This document shows positions 34,343-45,480 of a stretch of DNA of 64,000 bases, in pieces. The notes below the pieces were generated by a model. It was not told the origin of the DNA. It made no database searches and saw nothing but the letters and a program-made list of their open reading frames with translations. The DNA lies in contig JAAOMT010000776.1 in NCBI GenBank assembly GCA_016748015.1, positions 254,417 to 318,416 of the forward strand, written 5' to 3'. A program made the position numbers and the translations under genes. Each line of letters starts with the position of its first letter. The first letter of the stretch is position 1. The stretch is from Geosiphon pyriformis (lineage: Eukaryota; Glomeromycota; Glomeromycetes; Archaeosporales; Geosiphonaceae).

Positions 34343-35079
34343 TGTTACAGATTGGAGTAACAAGCTAATGGATAGCAAGGAAGAACAAAATTGTAGGGTG
34401 ATGAAAATAATCAAAGAGAATTTAACTTCAAAGAGTGAATTGAATAAGTATGGATTCAATATGCAAGATCAGTCTTATAAAATATCTCAGTCACTATTCT
34501 TTTCAAAAGGTAACTGGTAAATTTGAAGATAGAGAGATAGTCTATACTGTCAACAAATGATCACACTTGGTATAATTCTATATCTTATGTTGGCACTTTT
34601 AGAATTTAATATCAAGTATCAAATATGCTCTTCAGTCACATTTTATTCAATAATCTTTAAATGCTACACTTATATGTTTCAGGAAAAAGGATAAAAAATA
34701 ACCAACAAGTAATTTTTTATTCCAAGATGTTCGGATACTTGAAGATAGGGAAAAGAAAATTAGTAATAAGAGAATAATTGAGATGAAAGTTGTTATTTTA
34801 TTTATTCTTAATTATTTTGAACATGCTTTTCTACAGCTAAGAGATTTATTGCTTATATAGTTATCAAAAGTGGTCAATGATTAAGTCAATGACTAGGTTA
34901 ATGATCAGGTCAATAATCAAGTTAATAATCAGGTCAATGATTAGATCAATGGTTAAGTCAATAGTTAGGTCATTAATCAGGTCAATAATTACTTTCTAAA
35001 AATAGAGTGGCTAATTTATGTGACATCAGTGGCTAATACATGTAATAATTAATAAGAAATATAAGTTTTAACTGTAACA
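34343..35079 (-). repeat. R5 3' LTR
   Basis: TGTTACAGATTGGAGTAACA to AACTGTAACA in plus reading, 737 bp. It contains ten tandem 12-bp units (34873-34992). The internal neighbour (35080-35095) is a pyrimidine stretch, TTATTCTCTCCAAAG, i.e. the polypurine tract of the minus-strand element. Confidence 0.92.
34873..34992. repeat. 12-bp minisatellite in R5 3' LTR
   Basis: Ten units of consensus GTCAATGATCAG; many keep the palindromic core TGATCA. The 5' LTR has eight units (41543-41638), and the two missing units explain exactly the 24-bp length difference between the LTRs. Confidence 0.85.
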
Positions 35080-35084
35080 TTATT

Positions 35085-35930
35085 CTCTCCAAAGAGATTA
35101 AGCTCTGGCAAAATCAAGCTATTTATGGGGTAATCTATCTAAAGAGTTTTATTTAATTCAAAACTAACTAGTCTGTTGAAGTCTTTTGTGGATAAGGTGT
35201 ATAGAACTTGAGACGAAATGAGCTTTGTATCTAAGAGACCAAATCTTTGTATAAGAATTTTGGCTTTTTTTGCAATAGTCAAAATTCTTGGGACATCTAA
35301 TCATATAATGCCCAAAATTTCCACTTGTATTTCAGAAGTTGTTTTTTTTATGAGCTTTATGTCTTTTATGATTTCATTAAGGTGATTATAGAGTTTTAAT
35401 TGTCTTCCATATGACAAGTTTTTGTCTATGGGCAAGATTTCCTTAATCATTTTTCCAAGTGTCATGGAAGGTGTAAGTATTGCTGCTGTTATGCTTTCCA
35501 ACAGATACTTATCCATTTTGCTACCAATTTTTCTCTTCTGGTAGTAGTTTTCTTAGGTCTAATAACAGTATGTATTTCACTGTTATCAGTTATGGTGGTT
35601 TGTTTTTCAATAGTCAGAGTAGCATTTGGATAGTTTTTGATCTAATACTTATGAAGAGTATAAAAGACATTTTGAATGTTTTAATCCAAAAAATAATTGT
35701 TCATGTCGATTGAAAATACCTCTGTTTTGGAAATGGTGCATTTATTTATACTTAATTTTTGCTGATTATTTGGGTCAGTATTACCACAATAGGCAACCAA
35801 TTAGGTCGTTTATGATATTTCTTGAGTCATATATTATGAACAGAACAATCATTAAAGATTGTTTTGGATTGATTTTGAAAAATATAAGAACTATTGTTTA
35901 AAACTTTGTTGACTATAAAGAGTCCTTTCC
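35085..35930 (-). pseudogene. R5 coding region after integrase, unknown
   Basis: Minus-strand 35516-35301 is open (71 codons): ESITAAILTPSMTLGKMIKE, LSYGRQLKLYNHLNEIIKDI, TSEIQVEILG. The same frame continues with short interruptions (RILTIAKKAKILIQRFGLLD, KDFNRLVSFELN) almost to the LTR. Plus-strand open stretches at 35480-35901 are antisense. The content is helical, with no membrane segment. Not recognised. It parallels ORF3 of the main family in position but shows no sequence similarity that I can see. Confidence 0.5.
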
Positions 35931-35931
35931 A

Positions 35932-36900
35932 TCAGCTAAAAAATTTATTACCATAAACATTGTCTCTGTCTGAATAGTATTCTAGTACCAAGTCACCAAC
36001 ACTTAAAGAAAACGTTTTATAAGTTTTTTTTTTCTTAAGCTTTTCTTGGAACTGTTTTATCTTTTCAAAAGCAATTATTTGTGCTTCTACCAAGGAGTCA
36101 AGGATGGTACTAAGTCTTATTTGCAAAATGTTTTTGTAATTTCTTATTGTAATTTCTTCAAAGAGTATTGTTTCAATATCAGTTTCTATTAGTAGTGTTG
36201 CCATGCATCCATAAAGCAGATAAAAAAGTTCATAACTTGTTATATCATAATTCACAGTTCTATAAGCAAACAAAGCTAAAGGCAGTACTTTGTCTTATAA
36301 GTTTGTTTCTTTACTGGTTTTGGCTAGAGTTTTACATAGTGTTTTGTTAAAACATTCCACTAGACTATTTGTTTGAGAGTAATAAGAAGAGAAGAGTTTA
36401 TAACATATTCTTTTTTTTCTACAAAGTTCTTTAACCAGTATACTGAAAAAAACTTTTCTTCTATTAGATAAAAGTTCTTTAGGACAGCCATAATAGCAGA
36501 TGATATCTTTATAAATGAAATTAGCTATTGAGACTGCTGTTTGGTTTGGAGTGGCTCTTGCTTCTATCCACTTTGTAAGATAGTTGGTAGCTGTAATAAT
36601 ATATTTGTTGCCATCAGGAGTTATTGTTAAAGATTCAACAACATTTATACCAATTCTGTCAAATAGTTAACCAACAGAGATTGGATGGATATCTTCTTTG
36701 TGATTGGGTTTGTCTTTTCTTTGGCAAATGTTACAGGTTTTGATGTATTCAGCAATGTTTTTTTCCAAGATAGGCCAATAATAGTGAGCTAAAGTTTTCT
36801 GAATTGTCTTTGTTTTTCCAAAGTGTTTAGCTAATGGGTCAGTGTGCATGTTGTATATTACAATTTCTTTTTTTTCAAATCTGATAACTCTGGCTTGATA
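35932..36900 (-). pseudogene. pol: R5 integrase
   Basis: The zinc domain AKHFGKTKTIQKTLAHYYWP and YIKTCNICQRK (about 36830-36700) is followed by the core: GINVVESL (first Asp is Asn), LLSNRRK (second Asp is Asn) and QTNSLVECFN (Glu kept, spacing 35). Then comes the open C-terminal part 36273-35932 with MFAYRTVNYDITSYELFYLL and FSLSVGDLVLEYYSDRD, which is the SH3-like barrel. The Asp losses are G-to-A changes. Stops lie between 36300 and 36660. Confidence 0.85.
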
Positions 36901-38040
36901 ATCTGTTACCACTAAGAATTTTGCACCAAGAAGATATTGATACCAATAACTAGTAACCCAAATTACTGCTAAGCATTCCTGTTCAGTAATTGAATAGTTT
37001 TTTTCTGCTGGTGTAAGGGATCTATTGGCATATGTTATAGCATATTCTCTGCTATTTTCATCTTTCTGTGAAAGAACAGCACCAAGTCTATAACCAGATG
37101 CATTAGTGTGGAGAATAAAAGATTGGTCCAAATTAGGTTGCTTGAGAATTGGTTCAGTAACAAGTTTTTCTTTTAGAATTTCAAAAGCTTTTTGTTGATG
37201 AGTTTTTCAGTGATAATTGACATTTTTCCTAAGTAGCTGATTAAAAAGAAAGGTGATTTTGGAGAAATCCTTAATAAATTTTCGGTAGTAAGAGGCCAAA
37301 CCAAGAAAAAAGTGTAATTCAGGAACATTCATTGGTTGTCTAATGTTCTGGACTTTTTTAATTTTAGCTGGGTCAGGGAAGATTCTATCTTTTGTAATAA
37401 GATGACCAAAGAACTGGGTGGATTGGTGTTCAAAGAAAGATTTAATTAGGTTGATCTTAAGACCAGTATTTCTAAGCAGGTCAAAAACCTTTTGTAAATG
37501 TTCAAGGTGTTCATTTCAGGTTTTTGAGTAAACTATTATGTTATCTAAGTAGACCAAAACAAAGTTTCTTTTTACTGATTCAAATACTTTGTCTATTAGG
37601 CATTGAAAGATAGAAAGGGCATTAGTAAAACCAAAAAGCATAACTGTAAATTCATAGGTGCCATACTTGGTAATGAAGGCAGTTTTCTTTCTGCTTTCTG
37701 GATCCATCTCTACTTGTCAGAATCCAGCAGTTAAGTTAATGGTTAAGAAAAAAGCAGCACCATTGAATTTATCTAGCATTGCATCAATTTTGGGGAGTAA
37801 ATATATGTCTCTTACAGTGATGGTATTTAATTGGCAGTAGTCAACACAGAAGCATAGGGTTCCATCTTTCTTGGATATCACTACAACTGGAAAAGCTCAT
37901 TCACTCTTGGTTTCTTGTATAAATCCAAGATTTTTCATCTGGTTTATCTTTTTTTTGATAAACTCATCATTATGTTGATTGGATTAATAAGCTTCAAATG
38001 AATAGGATGAGTTTCTTTGGTGGTAATAGTGTGTTGTATC
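36880..38040 (-). pseudogene. pol: R5 reverse transcriptase and shortened RNase H
   Basis: RT: LCFCVDYCQLNTITVRDIYL-type block near 37850, then 37707-37516 with ESRKKTAFITKYGTYEFTVM, LFGFTNALSIFQCLID and VLVYLDNIIVYSK, where YLDD has become YLDN. RNase H starts in the open stretch from 37131: FILHTNASGYRLGAVLSQKD (Asp to Asn), EKNYSITEQECLAVIW and KFLVVTDYQA. The frame then jumps at once to RVIRFEKKEIVIYNMHTDPL of the integrase zinc domain, so roughly the last half of RNase H is missing. Confidence 0.85.
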
Positions 38041-38390
38041 ACATAAGTTCGTCCAGAAATGTTACTTTCTTTTGAAATAACTGGGTTATTTCTACCCAAC
38101 AGATTTTCAATGTCTATTTTTCTTTCTTCAGGAGAAGGTTTTCTTTGTTCTACAACTAGTGATTGGATTTCAGATGGTTTATTCTCAAAAGACTTTTGTA
38201 CTTCTTTAAGTTCTTTTCAAGGTATTAAGCTAATTGGTTCTCAATCTTTGTCAGGATTTGCATTATCACTAGGGGAATACAAAGATTTATTATACCAGCA
38301 CCTAGCACAAGAACTATGCCACCAATAGCTGTATTTGGCTTTCTTGCCAGGTTTTCTATCAAAGGTTCTACTGAGGATGTCATAGAAGGG

Positions 38391-39323
38391 TCAGCAGATT
38401 AGTTTGCTATTTATTATGATTTCTTTTTTGTTAGCTTTAATATTGTCTAGTGGCTTGTCATTGCTAATAAAGATGGTATAAACAAGTTCAGCAGTTTCTT
38501 CTGGTTCTTCTTGATCTTCATTATTACTCTCATCATCATCTGATTCATCTGATTGTTCTTTTTCTTGGTTCTGTGTTGTTGCTGGAGGAGTTGTCCAATA
38601 ACAGCATTTAACCATAATGGGTTTCTCACTACATCTGATGGTTAGCTCACAAAGTTCATAGTTAAGTAGTGCTTTGGCTTTTTTAAACCACTTATTATCA
38701 ACAATGATAGTATACTCTTTTGCTTTAGATACTTCTATGTCTGTTTCAATGCTGATATCATTGATGTAAACAGGAATAGCTTTGGTTATGCCCAGGTCTT
38801 TCTTCTTGTTATCATGTATATTGGTCATTGGTCTTGTGAAAGACTCATCAATATTTCTGCCAATTGCTTCAAGAAAGTGTTTGGCAATTACACTAACAGA
38901 TAATCTACTGTCTAGAATCAGATCAATAAAGTAACCAGCCACTTGGGCTTTACAAATCAGAGGGGTAATATTGTTGTTATCAGTAAGTCCAGCTTGGTGA
39001 GGGTGTTTGTTGGTCTTTGGTGTCTTCTTTTTTGGTATTAATGATTTGTAAAGATCTTTTTTGAACTGTAGATGGGTCATTAGTTGGCCAAATGTAATGT
39101 GTACTGGGGTTTCCATAAGATTTTTAACAACAGAATAGGAGCCAAATTTTTGTACTATTTCTGGAGGTTCCAACTTTGGAGAATTTTTAAAAACTTTAGC
39201 CTTTGGTGGCTTATTGTTGTCAACAGTGGAAGTTGAGGCTTTGTTGAGATCTAAAACAAAATTAACCTTGGCTTTCTTCTTCTTTCTTGTTAAGTTAGAA
39301 GTATTAATTGTGAGTTCATCCAT
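38391..39323 (-). CDS. pol: R5 protease-containing protein, open part of pol
   Basis: A 310-codon open frame, the longest of the window. Residues 1-35 are basic (LTRKKKKAKVNFVLDL). A segment with PPEIVQKFGSYSVVKNLMET follows, then the retropepsin core: VAGYFIDLILDSRLSVSVI (about residues 129-147) keeps the catalytic Asp but has DSR for DSG. The flap and second strand (GITKAIPVYINDISIETDIE, YTIIVDNKWFKKAKALLNYE) follow, where NDWL has become DNKWF. The C-terminus is acidic (QSDESDDDESNNEDQEEPEE). The rest of pol is downstream in broken frames, so this is a remnant rather than a working gene. Overlapping plus-strand open stretches are shadows. Confidence 0.75.
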   Translation of the reverse strand: MDELTINTSNLTRKKKKAKVNFVLDLNKASTSTVDNNKPPKAKVFKNSPKLEPPEIVQKFGSYSVVKNLMETPVHITFGQLMTHLQFKKDLYKSLIPKKKTPKTNKHPHQAGLTDNNNITPLICKAQVAGYFIDLILDSRLSVSVIAKHFLEAIGRNIDESFTRPMTNIHDNKKKDLGITKAIPVYINDISIETDIEVSKAKEYTIIVDNKWFKKAKALLNYELCELTIRCSEKPIMVKCCYWTTPPATTQNQEKEQSDESDDDESNNEDQEEPEETAELVYTIFISNDKPLDNIKANKKEIIINSKLIC

Positions 39324-39329
39324 ATTATG

Positions 39330-40990
39330 GTTATCATTAGTTAGATTAAAGATGTAAAAAAGATTTTTTTCTGGTTGGCTTGCATTCTCACCCTTTGGAG
39401 ATACACCTACCAGTTTAAAGACTAATAAACAGTAGCTTCAACTAAGAGATCCTCTTCAAAGAAATTGATGTTGGCATGATTGGGTCTTTGATTGGGAACA
39501 TTATTATTGTTGAGTCTGTTATTCTGGATGTTATTATTTCTAAGAACTGGAGAGGGCAATGGGAGATTGTTGTAGTCTCTAAAAAAGTGTTCAGTTAGTC
39601 CACAGTAATAGCACACAGGTGGGCCACAATTTTGTTGTCTTTGATATGGTGGTTGTTAGGACTGATTGAAGCAGGGTTCAAATCTGGGTCTTTGGGGTTG
39701 CTGATTGTCTCTGACTGCTTGGGTTAATGATTCTAATAGCCAAGCAAGGTTAGCAGTAAGTCTGTCTATTAATTGTTCATTGGAGTCTTGAGTGTGAGTG
39801 GCAAAAAAAGTAGCAGCTATTTGTAAAGCTGAAACCATGGCAGGAGCAGGAGCAAAAACTGGAACAGTAGATCTTAGGTGCATTCTTTGGTTGTCTTCTA
39901 TTCTCTGGGCAAGTTTAATGGCTATATCTATTGTGGGATTATTTTTCAGAACCAAGAGGGGCCAAAGAGCATATAAGAGATCAGTTCTCAATTCTTTTGT
40001 GAAGGAATGAATTTTTTGCTCTTCTGTTTAATTTCTACCAGAGTCTACATACTTAATTAGTTTTCTAATAACTTTAGCATATTCAGTTACTATTTCTCCT
40101 GGGTTTTGGGTTCTTCTTTCCAATTCCATGCGCCATTTAGATATCAAGATAGGAGTTCTAAATTTTGTTTCAAACCGGGTAGTAAAAGAGGTGTTATCTT
40201 CTTCAGTATTTGCTGGTGTTCATTTAATGATTCTTTGCTGAGCATTGGCATTGGTTTCTTGTGAAAACCAAGTAGCAAAAGAGCCTTGAAGATAGCCACC
40301 AACAATTTGGAACTTGTATTCATTATCATATTGGTTTGCTGTAGCAGCTCTCTCAAAATCATCCAGCTATTCAATTGGATCTTAGGTATTATCTCTGAAT
40401 AATAGTAATGGGGTGTTGTTTTTTCGTCCTAATGCAGTCTGTATACCTTGGAGAGCAATCAAAATGTTTTGTCGCAGAAGGTCTTAAGCCATTGGTTTAG
40501 GTATAACTGTTTGTGTAGAGTGTTCTGATTTACTTGAAAAGAGATCAAAAATAGAAGCAGTTTAATAGCTTTCTTCTTCTGTTTCAAAGAGAGTTTCAGT
40601 TAATTGATGAGCAGTAATTCAAGTATGGATTTGATAATTCAGATATTCAAAATTAGGAGGCTGTTATTCAAAGGTTGTGGAATATAAAAGTTGATTAATA
40701 CTGTTGTTTTTTTCTTCAAAGTTGTTTTCAAAATAAGCTTGATCAAAGTAATAGGTTGTATAAGCTGTGTAAGTTTCAGCTGAATGCTTGTTCAGGAATC
40801 AGTTCTAAAAGTCTTGGAATTGTCTGCTAGATTGTTTTTTAATGGAAAAGCAAATCAAACAGGAGGGCAAAGAATTGAGTTCAATAAAGTCTAGATCATT
40901 TTTGTTATGTGCTTTAAAGTATTCTTCTGATTATTGTGGCAAATATGAATAATTACTTATACAATAAAAAACAAAGTGGATTTTAACAAT
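39330..40990 (-). pseudogene. gag: R5 gag
   Basis: 40374-40144 and 39991-39656 are open pieces: LLYALWPLLVLKNNPTIDIA and KLAQRIEDNQRMHL, typical of the gag core region before the knuckle, then an Ala/Pro-rich segment and RPRFEPCFNQS. The zinc knuckle follows as CYYCGLTEHFFRDY (39616 downward), where the last Cys of CX2CX4HX4C is Tyr. The upstream part to about 40990 is the N-terminal region with many stops. Role: RNA packaging in the particle. Confidence 0.78.
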
Positions 40991-41012
40991 CTCATAGGGA
41001 GCACCACTTTTA
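40990..41012 (-). other. R5 primer-binding site (reverse complement)
   Basis: CTCATAGGGAGCACCACTTTTA lies between gag leader and 5' LTR; on the element strand it reads TAAAAGTGGTGCTCCCTATG. It shares TGGTGCTC with the main family, although the LTRs and proteins are unrelated at this resolution. Confidence 0.65.
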
Positions 41013-41725
41013 TGTTATGGGTTGAAGTAACAAGCTAACAGATAGCAAGAGAGAACAAGATTGTAGGATAATGGAAATAATCAAAGAAAATTCAACTTCA
41101 AAGAGCGAATTAAATAAGTATGGATTCAATATGCAAGATCAGTCTCATAAAATATCTTAGTTGCTATTCTTTTCAAAAAGTAATTAGGAAATTTGAAGGT
41201 AAAAAAATAGTCCATACTGTTAACAAATGATCACACTTGGTATAATTCTATGTCTTATGTTGACACTCTTAGAATTCAATATCAAGTATTAGATGTGCTC
41301 TTCAGTCATATTTTATTCAATAATCTTTAAATGCTATACTTATACATTTTAGGAAAAAGGGTAAAAAATAACCAACAAGTAATTTTTTATTCCAAGATGT
41401 TCAAATACTTGAAGGTAGGGAAAGAAAAATTAGCAATAAAAAAATGATTGAGATGAAAGTTGTTATTTTATTTATTTTTGATTATTTTGAACATGCTTTT
41501 CTACAGCTAAGAGATTTATTGCTTATATAGTTATCAAAAGTAGTCAATGATCAAGTCAATGATTAGGTCAATGATCAGATCAACAGTCAAGTCAATGGTT
41601 AAATCAATGATCAAGTCATTGATTAGATCAATGATCACTTTCTAAAAATAGAGTGGCTAATTTATATAACATCAGTAGCTAATACATGTAATAATTAATA
41701 AGAAGTATAAGTTTCAACTGTAACA
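41013..41725 (-). repeat. R5 5' LTR
   Basis: Plus reading TGTTATGGGTTGAAGTAACA to CAACTGTAACA, 713 bp, followed by TTAT. In the first about 105 aligned bases I count 16 differences from the other LTR, all transitions. Eight 12-bp units at 41543-41638. Confidence 0.92.
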
Positions 41726-41729
41726 TTAT

Positions 41730-42600
41730 TTTAGCAAGTTTTTAAGAAGTATTTTTATATTATGTTTATTTAAATTATATACTAATTAATTAAAAATATA
41801 TATTTTAATTAAAAGATAATTAAAATCAAATACATAAAATATTTTACAATATATAAAAATGTTTTTTATATAATAAAAATTTTTGTTTAAATTTTTATTA
41901 ATTAAAAAGATTCAAATATGTTTAATTTGTTCATTAGTTTTTAATATTTTATTAAAATAAATATCTTATATTAATAAATTTAAGTTATTTATATAAATAA
42001 CAAAACTTGTATTAATTTTATATTATAGATAATAATTAATTATTATAAAAAATATTATTTATATTACTTAAATTTATTAATAAATTTATTAATAAAATCA
42101 ACTTTTATTATATATTAATTGAAAAATTATAATTTAATAATATAATTAGCTCTTAAAAATTTTACATAATCTGAAAAAAATTTTCAACTGCAAAAATACC
42201 AAAAATATTTTGGTTTTATTGTTTTGTAAAATAATTACAGATTGAATAAAAATAAGACAATAAATTATTTAGCTCTTTTTATTAAAGCAAAACAATAATA
42301 TTTATTAAAGTGTTTTTTATTTTATTTTGTAAAGCAGAAACAATTACAATATTGGTTGAATAGTAGTGATTTTTGTTAATATTGTAGTTAATTAATATAA
42401 TAATAAATAATTATTCAAAGTAATATTGTTATTAACCAAAATTTAAGAGCTTATTTAACATAAAATTATTCTTATAATTTTTATCATTAATTAACATATA
42501 TTATTATTTTAAAAAAATAAAAACTTCTTTCTTTTCTTTGTCCAAATTCCCAAAAAAGAGTCAAAAAGTTTTTTGAAAGAAGTTTTTTACTATTCAGTAT
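41730..42600. other. AT-rich stretch without recognisable gene
   Basis: Extremely A+T-rich, with repeated TTAATTAATT and AAATATTT strings and no usable frame. It flanks the 5' end of LINE-b. Confidence 0.55.
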
Positions 42601-44450
42601 GATAAATCTAAACTTTTTTGCTTGATTATGAAACCATTGTTGGCCTTAATATTGCTGTTATAAAAAAAGACTATTAAAAATTCTGGTTTAGCTAAGAGTT
42701 TTAAACCTGTGCTGTTAAGAAAGAAGAAGAGAGGTAGTATTTTAAAAGATAATATTAAGACTAAAAAGATTCCTGCTAGAGTGTTTAGTAATCATTCTTG
42801 GGGTTTAAAAGCTAGTAATACCATTGAATCTAATAGTGTTGATATAGAAAAAAAGTGTTTAATTAAGAAAACCAGTTTTGATTATGGTAGTGAAGCCATT
42901 TTTAATAGCAAAAATACCAACTAGATGCCAAAAGGCTCTTGTGTTAAAACCAAAAAGACATTGGAAAAACCATTAGGCAAAATAAATTTTCTAAGTAATA
43001 ATAATAATGATAATATTTTATTAAATGTTCTGATTATGCTTTCTTTTTTCTTAAAGAATCTGGTTGTTATTCTCATTAAAAAGTTCTTCATTTTGGATAT
43101 TAATTTAGATAGAGTGTCTGAAAAATTTTTTCAAGACAAGCTTGCAGTAGTTAAAAAATTATTTTCAAAAGTCAATGGTTTTGGGAAAACCTCTATTTTT
43201 TCAAAATTTGCTGGAATTATCAAAGTAATATTTACTTCTGAATCAAGCTTGGCTTAAGCTTCTGATATGGCAAAGATAACAAAAATTTTAGTAAACATTA
43301 ATCTTAAAAAATTTGCTGAGCATTTAGATTGAACTGTGATTGTAAAGAAAATTCCAATTGGAATGTCAATTGAGGCATGCATACTGTACTTTCTAAATTT
43401 GGATTAATTAAGTTGATCAAAATGCAATTAGTAGGATTGTGACAAAAAGCTGTGGTTAAATTCAATGAAGTAGATCATGCTAATTTGGTTACAGCAAAAG
43501 TAGTATACTCTAATTGGAAAAGATGCAGTTCATGTAGCTAAGGCTAACAAAAACAAGAAATCTTGAGATTTCAGAGATAATTATAGGGCACTGTTCTATA
43601 TATTGTCAATAGGGACAAATGCCCATAACATCTGAAATTTTATTGAGTCTGTGGATGAAAAAACATGTGTTATCAATAAACATTCAGTTACATATGCATG
43701 GACAAGATGTGCAATTGTTTGTTTTGATTCAGCTAAGTTATTAAATACTGTTATAAGAACCACATCTGTTTTGAAAAATGCCAAGTTGTGCTGGTCTTAT
43801 TTGAGTTCAATAAAGTGTGCTAAGTATAGAAAAGTGTGTCATATTTTATTGGGTTGTTTTGTAAATGGGAAGGCTTTTTTTGGTAACTCATTTTGTAGAG
43901 TGCTGTTAGAGAATGATAAAAGCAGACTGGTATTTATCTATACTAAACATTTAGTACTAATTGCTTGTTTTGTTTCTTTTGGTGGTGTTTTTTAGACCAA
44001 GATTGTTGGTGGGTCTTTTTTTTTTCTTTTTCTGTATGAAATGACTTGGTTGATTCTAATTCTTTTTCAGAAGTAAAACCTATTTTACTGGAGTCTATAA
44101 AATTAAATGATAGGTTTGCCACTCTTGAGCATAGTCTTGCCAGTCTTATAAAATGTGCTAATAAGTTGGTTAAGAGATTAAACACACTTAAGCCAATGAT
44201 TTTTTAGTCTAGTTTTAAATGTTAGCTATTGATAACCTCTTCATCACAGAATCAAGGGACAAATATAGTGATAGATAAGAGTTCAGGTGTGGCTACTAGT
44301 GGTAAAATTATTGCAAGAGTGGTGGTTTTTGATTTATTGATTATTTCAAAATTGGAAGACACTTTAAACAATCTGTCAGTTACAGTTATGGATCTATTAG
44401 CCAAAGTAGACAATACTGGTTTGGTTTCTGTTGCTCATTTTTCTCAATAA
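42600..44450 (+). pseudogene. LINE-b ORF1 (nucleic-acid-binding protein)
   Basis: Successive open pieces: 42709-42924 (ARVFSNHSWGLKASNTIESN, SFDYGSEAIF), 42925-43257 (KTKKTLEKPLGKINFLS, SEKFFQDKLAVVKKLFSKVN, FAGIIKVIFTSESSLA), 43651-43995 (TCVINKHSVTYAWTRCAIVC, LKNAKLCWSYLSSIKCAKY) and 44229-44450 (SSQNQGTNIVIDKSSGVATS). There is an RRM-like middle and a zinc knuckle near 43815 written CAKYRKVCHILLGC, where the second Cys is Tyr. I recall close relatives in Rhizophagus and Gigaspora LINEs. Frames change several times; stops mostly at Trp/Gln/Arg codons. Confidence 0.82.
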
Positions 44451-44469
44451 TAGATCTGGTATAAAAATT

Positions 44470-45480
44470 TGTTATATGTAATGTTCAGAGTTTCAATGTC
44501 CTTATTAAGCAGAAAAACATTGTTTGTTGGTATAAAAAATCAGAAAATATGATTTCTATTATTATAAAAACAAAGTTAAGATTTGGTGTTAGACTATAAA
44601 TTATGAACAAGTTTGATAAGATAAGAATATTTTTGTTTGGCTTGAATAAAGAATTTCTTGGTACTGAAATAGTAGTTATTATAAACAATTCTCTTGTGTG
44701 TTATGTTTCTAAAGTTGAGAAAATTCTTGGTCATCTTGTTTTAGTTTGGCTCTTTTTCAAAAGCAAACTGTTGGTTGTGGTTTTAGGTTTATATGCTGGT
44801 GCTTCTATTAAGGCCATATTTAGTCAGGCTTTAAAAATCAACTTTTTTATTGCTAGAGCTGTTAATTTCTCCATATTTACAATTTTAAATAAAGATTTTA
44901 ATGAAAATGAATCTAAGAAAAATGTGAGTTTTAAGTTCTGCTTAGATTTAGGCTTAGTTAATTCTTTTAATAAGCATTTGCTGATTAAAGCTTCTATTTA
45001 GAACAATTCAAATGGTGCCAAGAAGATCATTGATTATATCTTTATAAGTAAAAGTTTGTTGTCTGTGTTGGCCAGTTATAAGATTGTTTTTGTTTCTAGA
45101 TTTTTTGATATGGATCACAATACTGTTTTGGTTTCAGTTGGTTTGGGTGGTTTCTTGAATGCTTGTTTTAACAGTAATTATAAACAGGTTAATAAAAATA
45201 AATAGAAGTTTAGAATTAAGAATGTAGACATCAATAAGTGATTACAATTTAAAGAGTGTTTATTAAGCAGATTCTTGAAGAAGTTAGATGTATTTAATAG
45301 TACAAGGGATGATAAAGATTTGGATACTATGTAAGAAACTCTTAAGAAAATGGTAGTAAGCTTTGTTGATGAAATATTTTTTAGGTTCTGGTTCAGCAAA
45401 TTTGAATGTTTAAGGAATAAGCAGTTATTAAAATTCTTTAAGTTGGAATTGTTAATGACCAAGATAGTGAAGTGTTTGAG
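44470..45480 (+). pseudogene. LINE-b ORF2, endonuclease part
   Basis: The open stretch 44603-45001 has KFDKIRIFLFGLNKEFLGTE, LLVVVLGLYAGASIKAIFS and FTILNKDFNENESKK, followed by FKFCLDLGLVNSFNKHLLIK. This matches the apurinic/apyrimidinic-like endonuclease of LINEs (the xGDFN block appears as NKDFN). Then comes KKIIDYIFISKSLLSVLASY near 45020-45080 and FDMDHNTVLVSVGLGGFL (the terminal SDH-type block as MDH). The enzyme nicks target DNA to prime reverse transcription. Stops and shifts throughout. A minus-strand stretch (45462-45178) is a shadow. Confidence 0.82.

Larger units (their letters stand above)
34343..41725 (-). mobile_element. R5: Ty3/Gypsy element of a second family
   Basis: LTRs at 41013-41725 (5') and 34343-35079 (3') with perfect 4-bp duplications TTAT (34339-34342, 41726-41729). 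On the minus strand the order is gag with zinc knuckle, protease, RT, RNase H (internally deleted), integrase and a further coding region. The LTRs match at roughly 85-90 percent, and differences are almost all transitions. It lacks the dUTPase. This is the best preserved pol of the window, with a 310-codon open stretch. Confidence 0.92.

Noticed and set aside
35480-35901. Two adjacent plus-strand open stretches resembling small membrane proteins
   Set aside because: Antisense to the R5 pol downstream region; hydrophobicity comes from T-rich complement sequence.
38059-38328. 89-codon plus-strand open stretch
   Set aside because: Antisense to R5 pol between protease and RT; no homology expected or seen.
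45178-45462. 94-codon minus-strand open stretch
   Set aside because: Antisense to LINE-b ORF2 between endonuclease and RT; no support as a gene.
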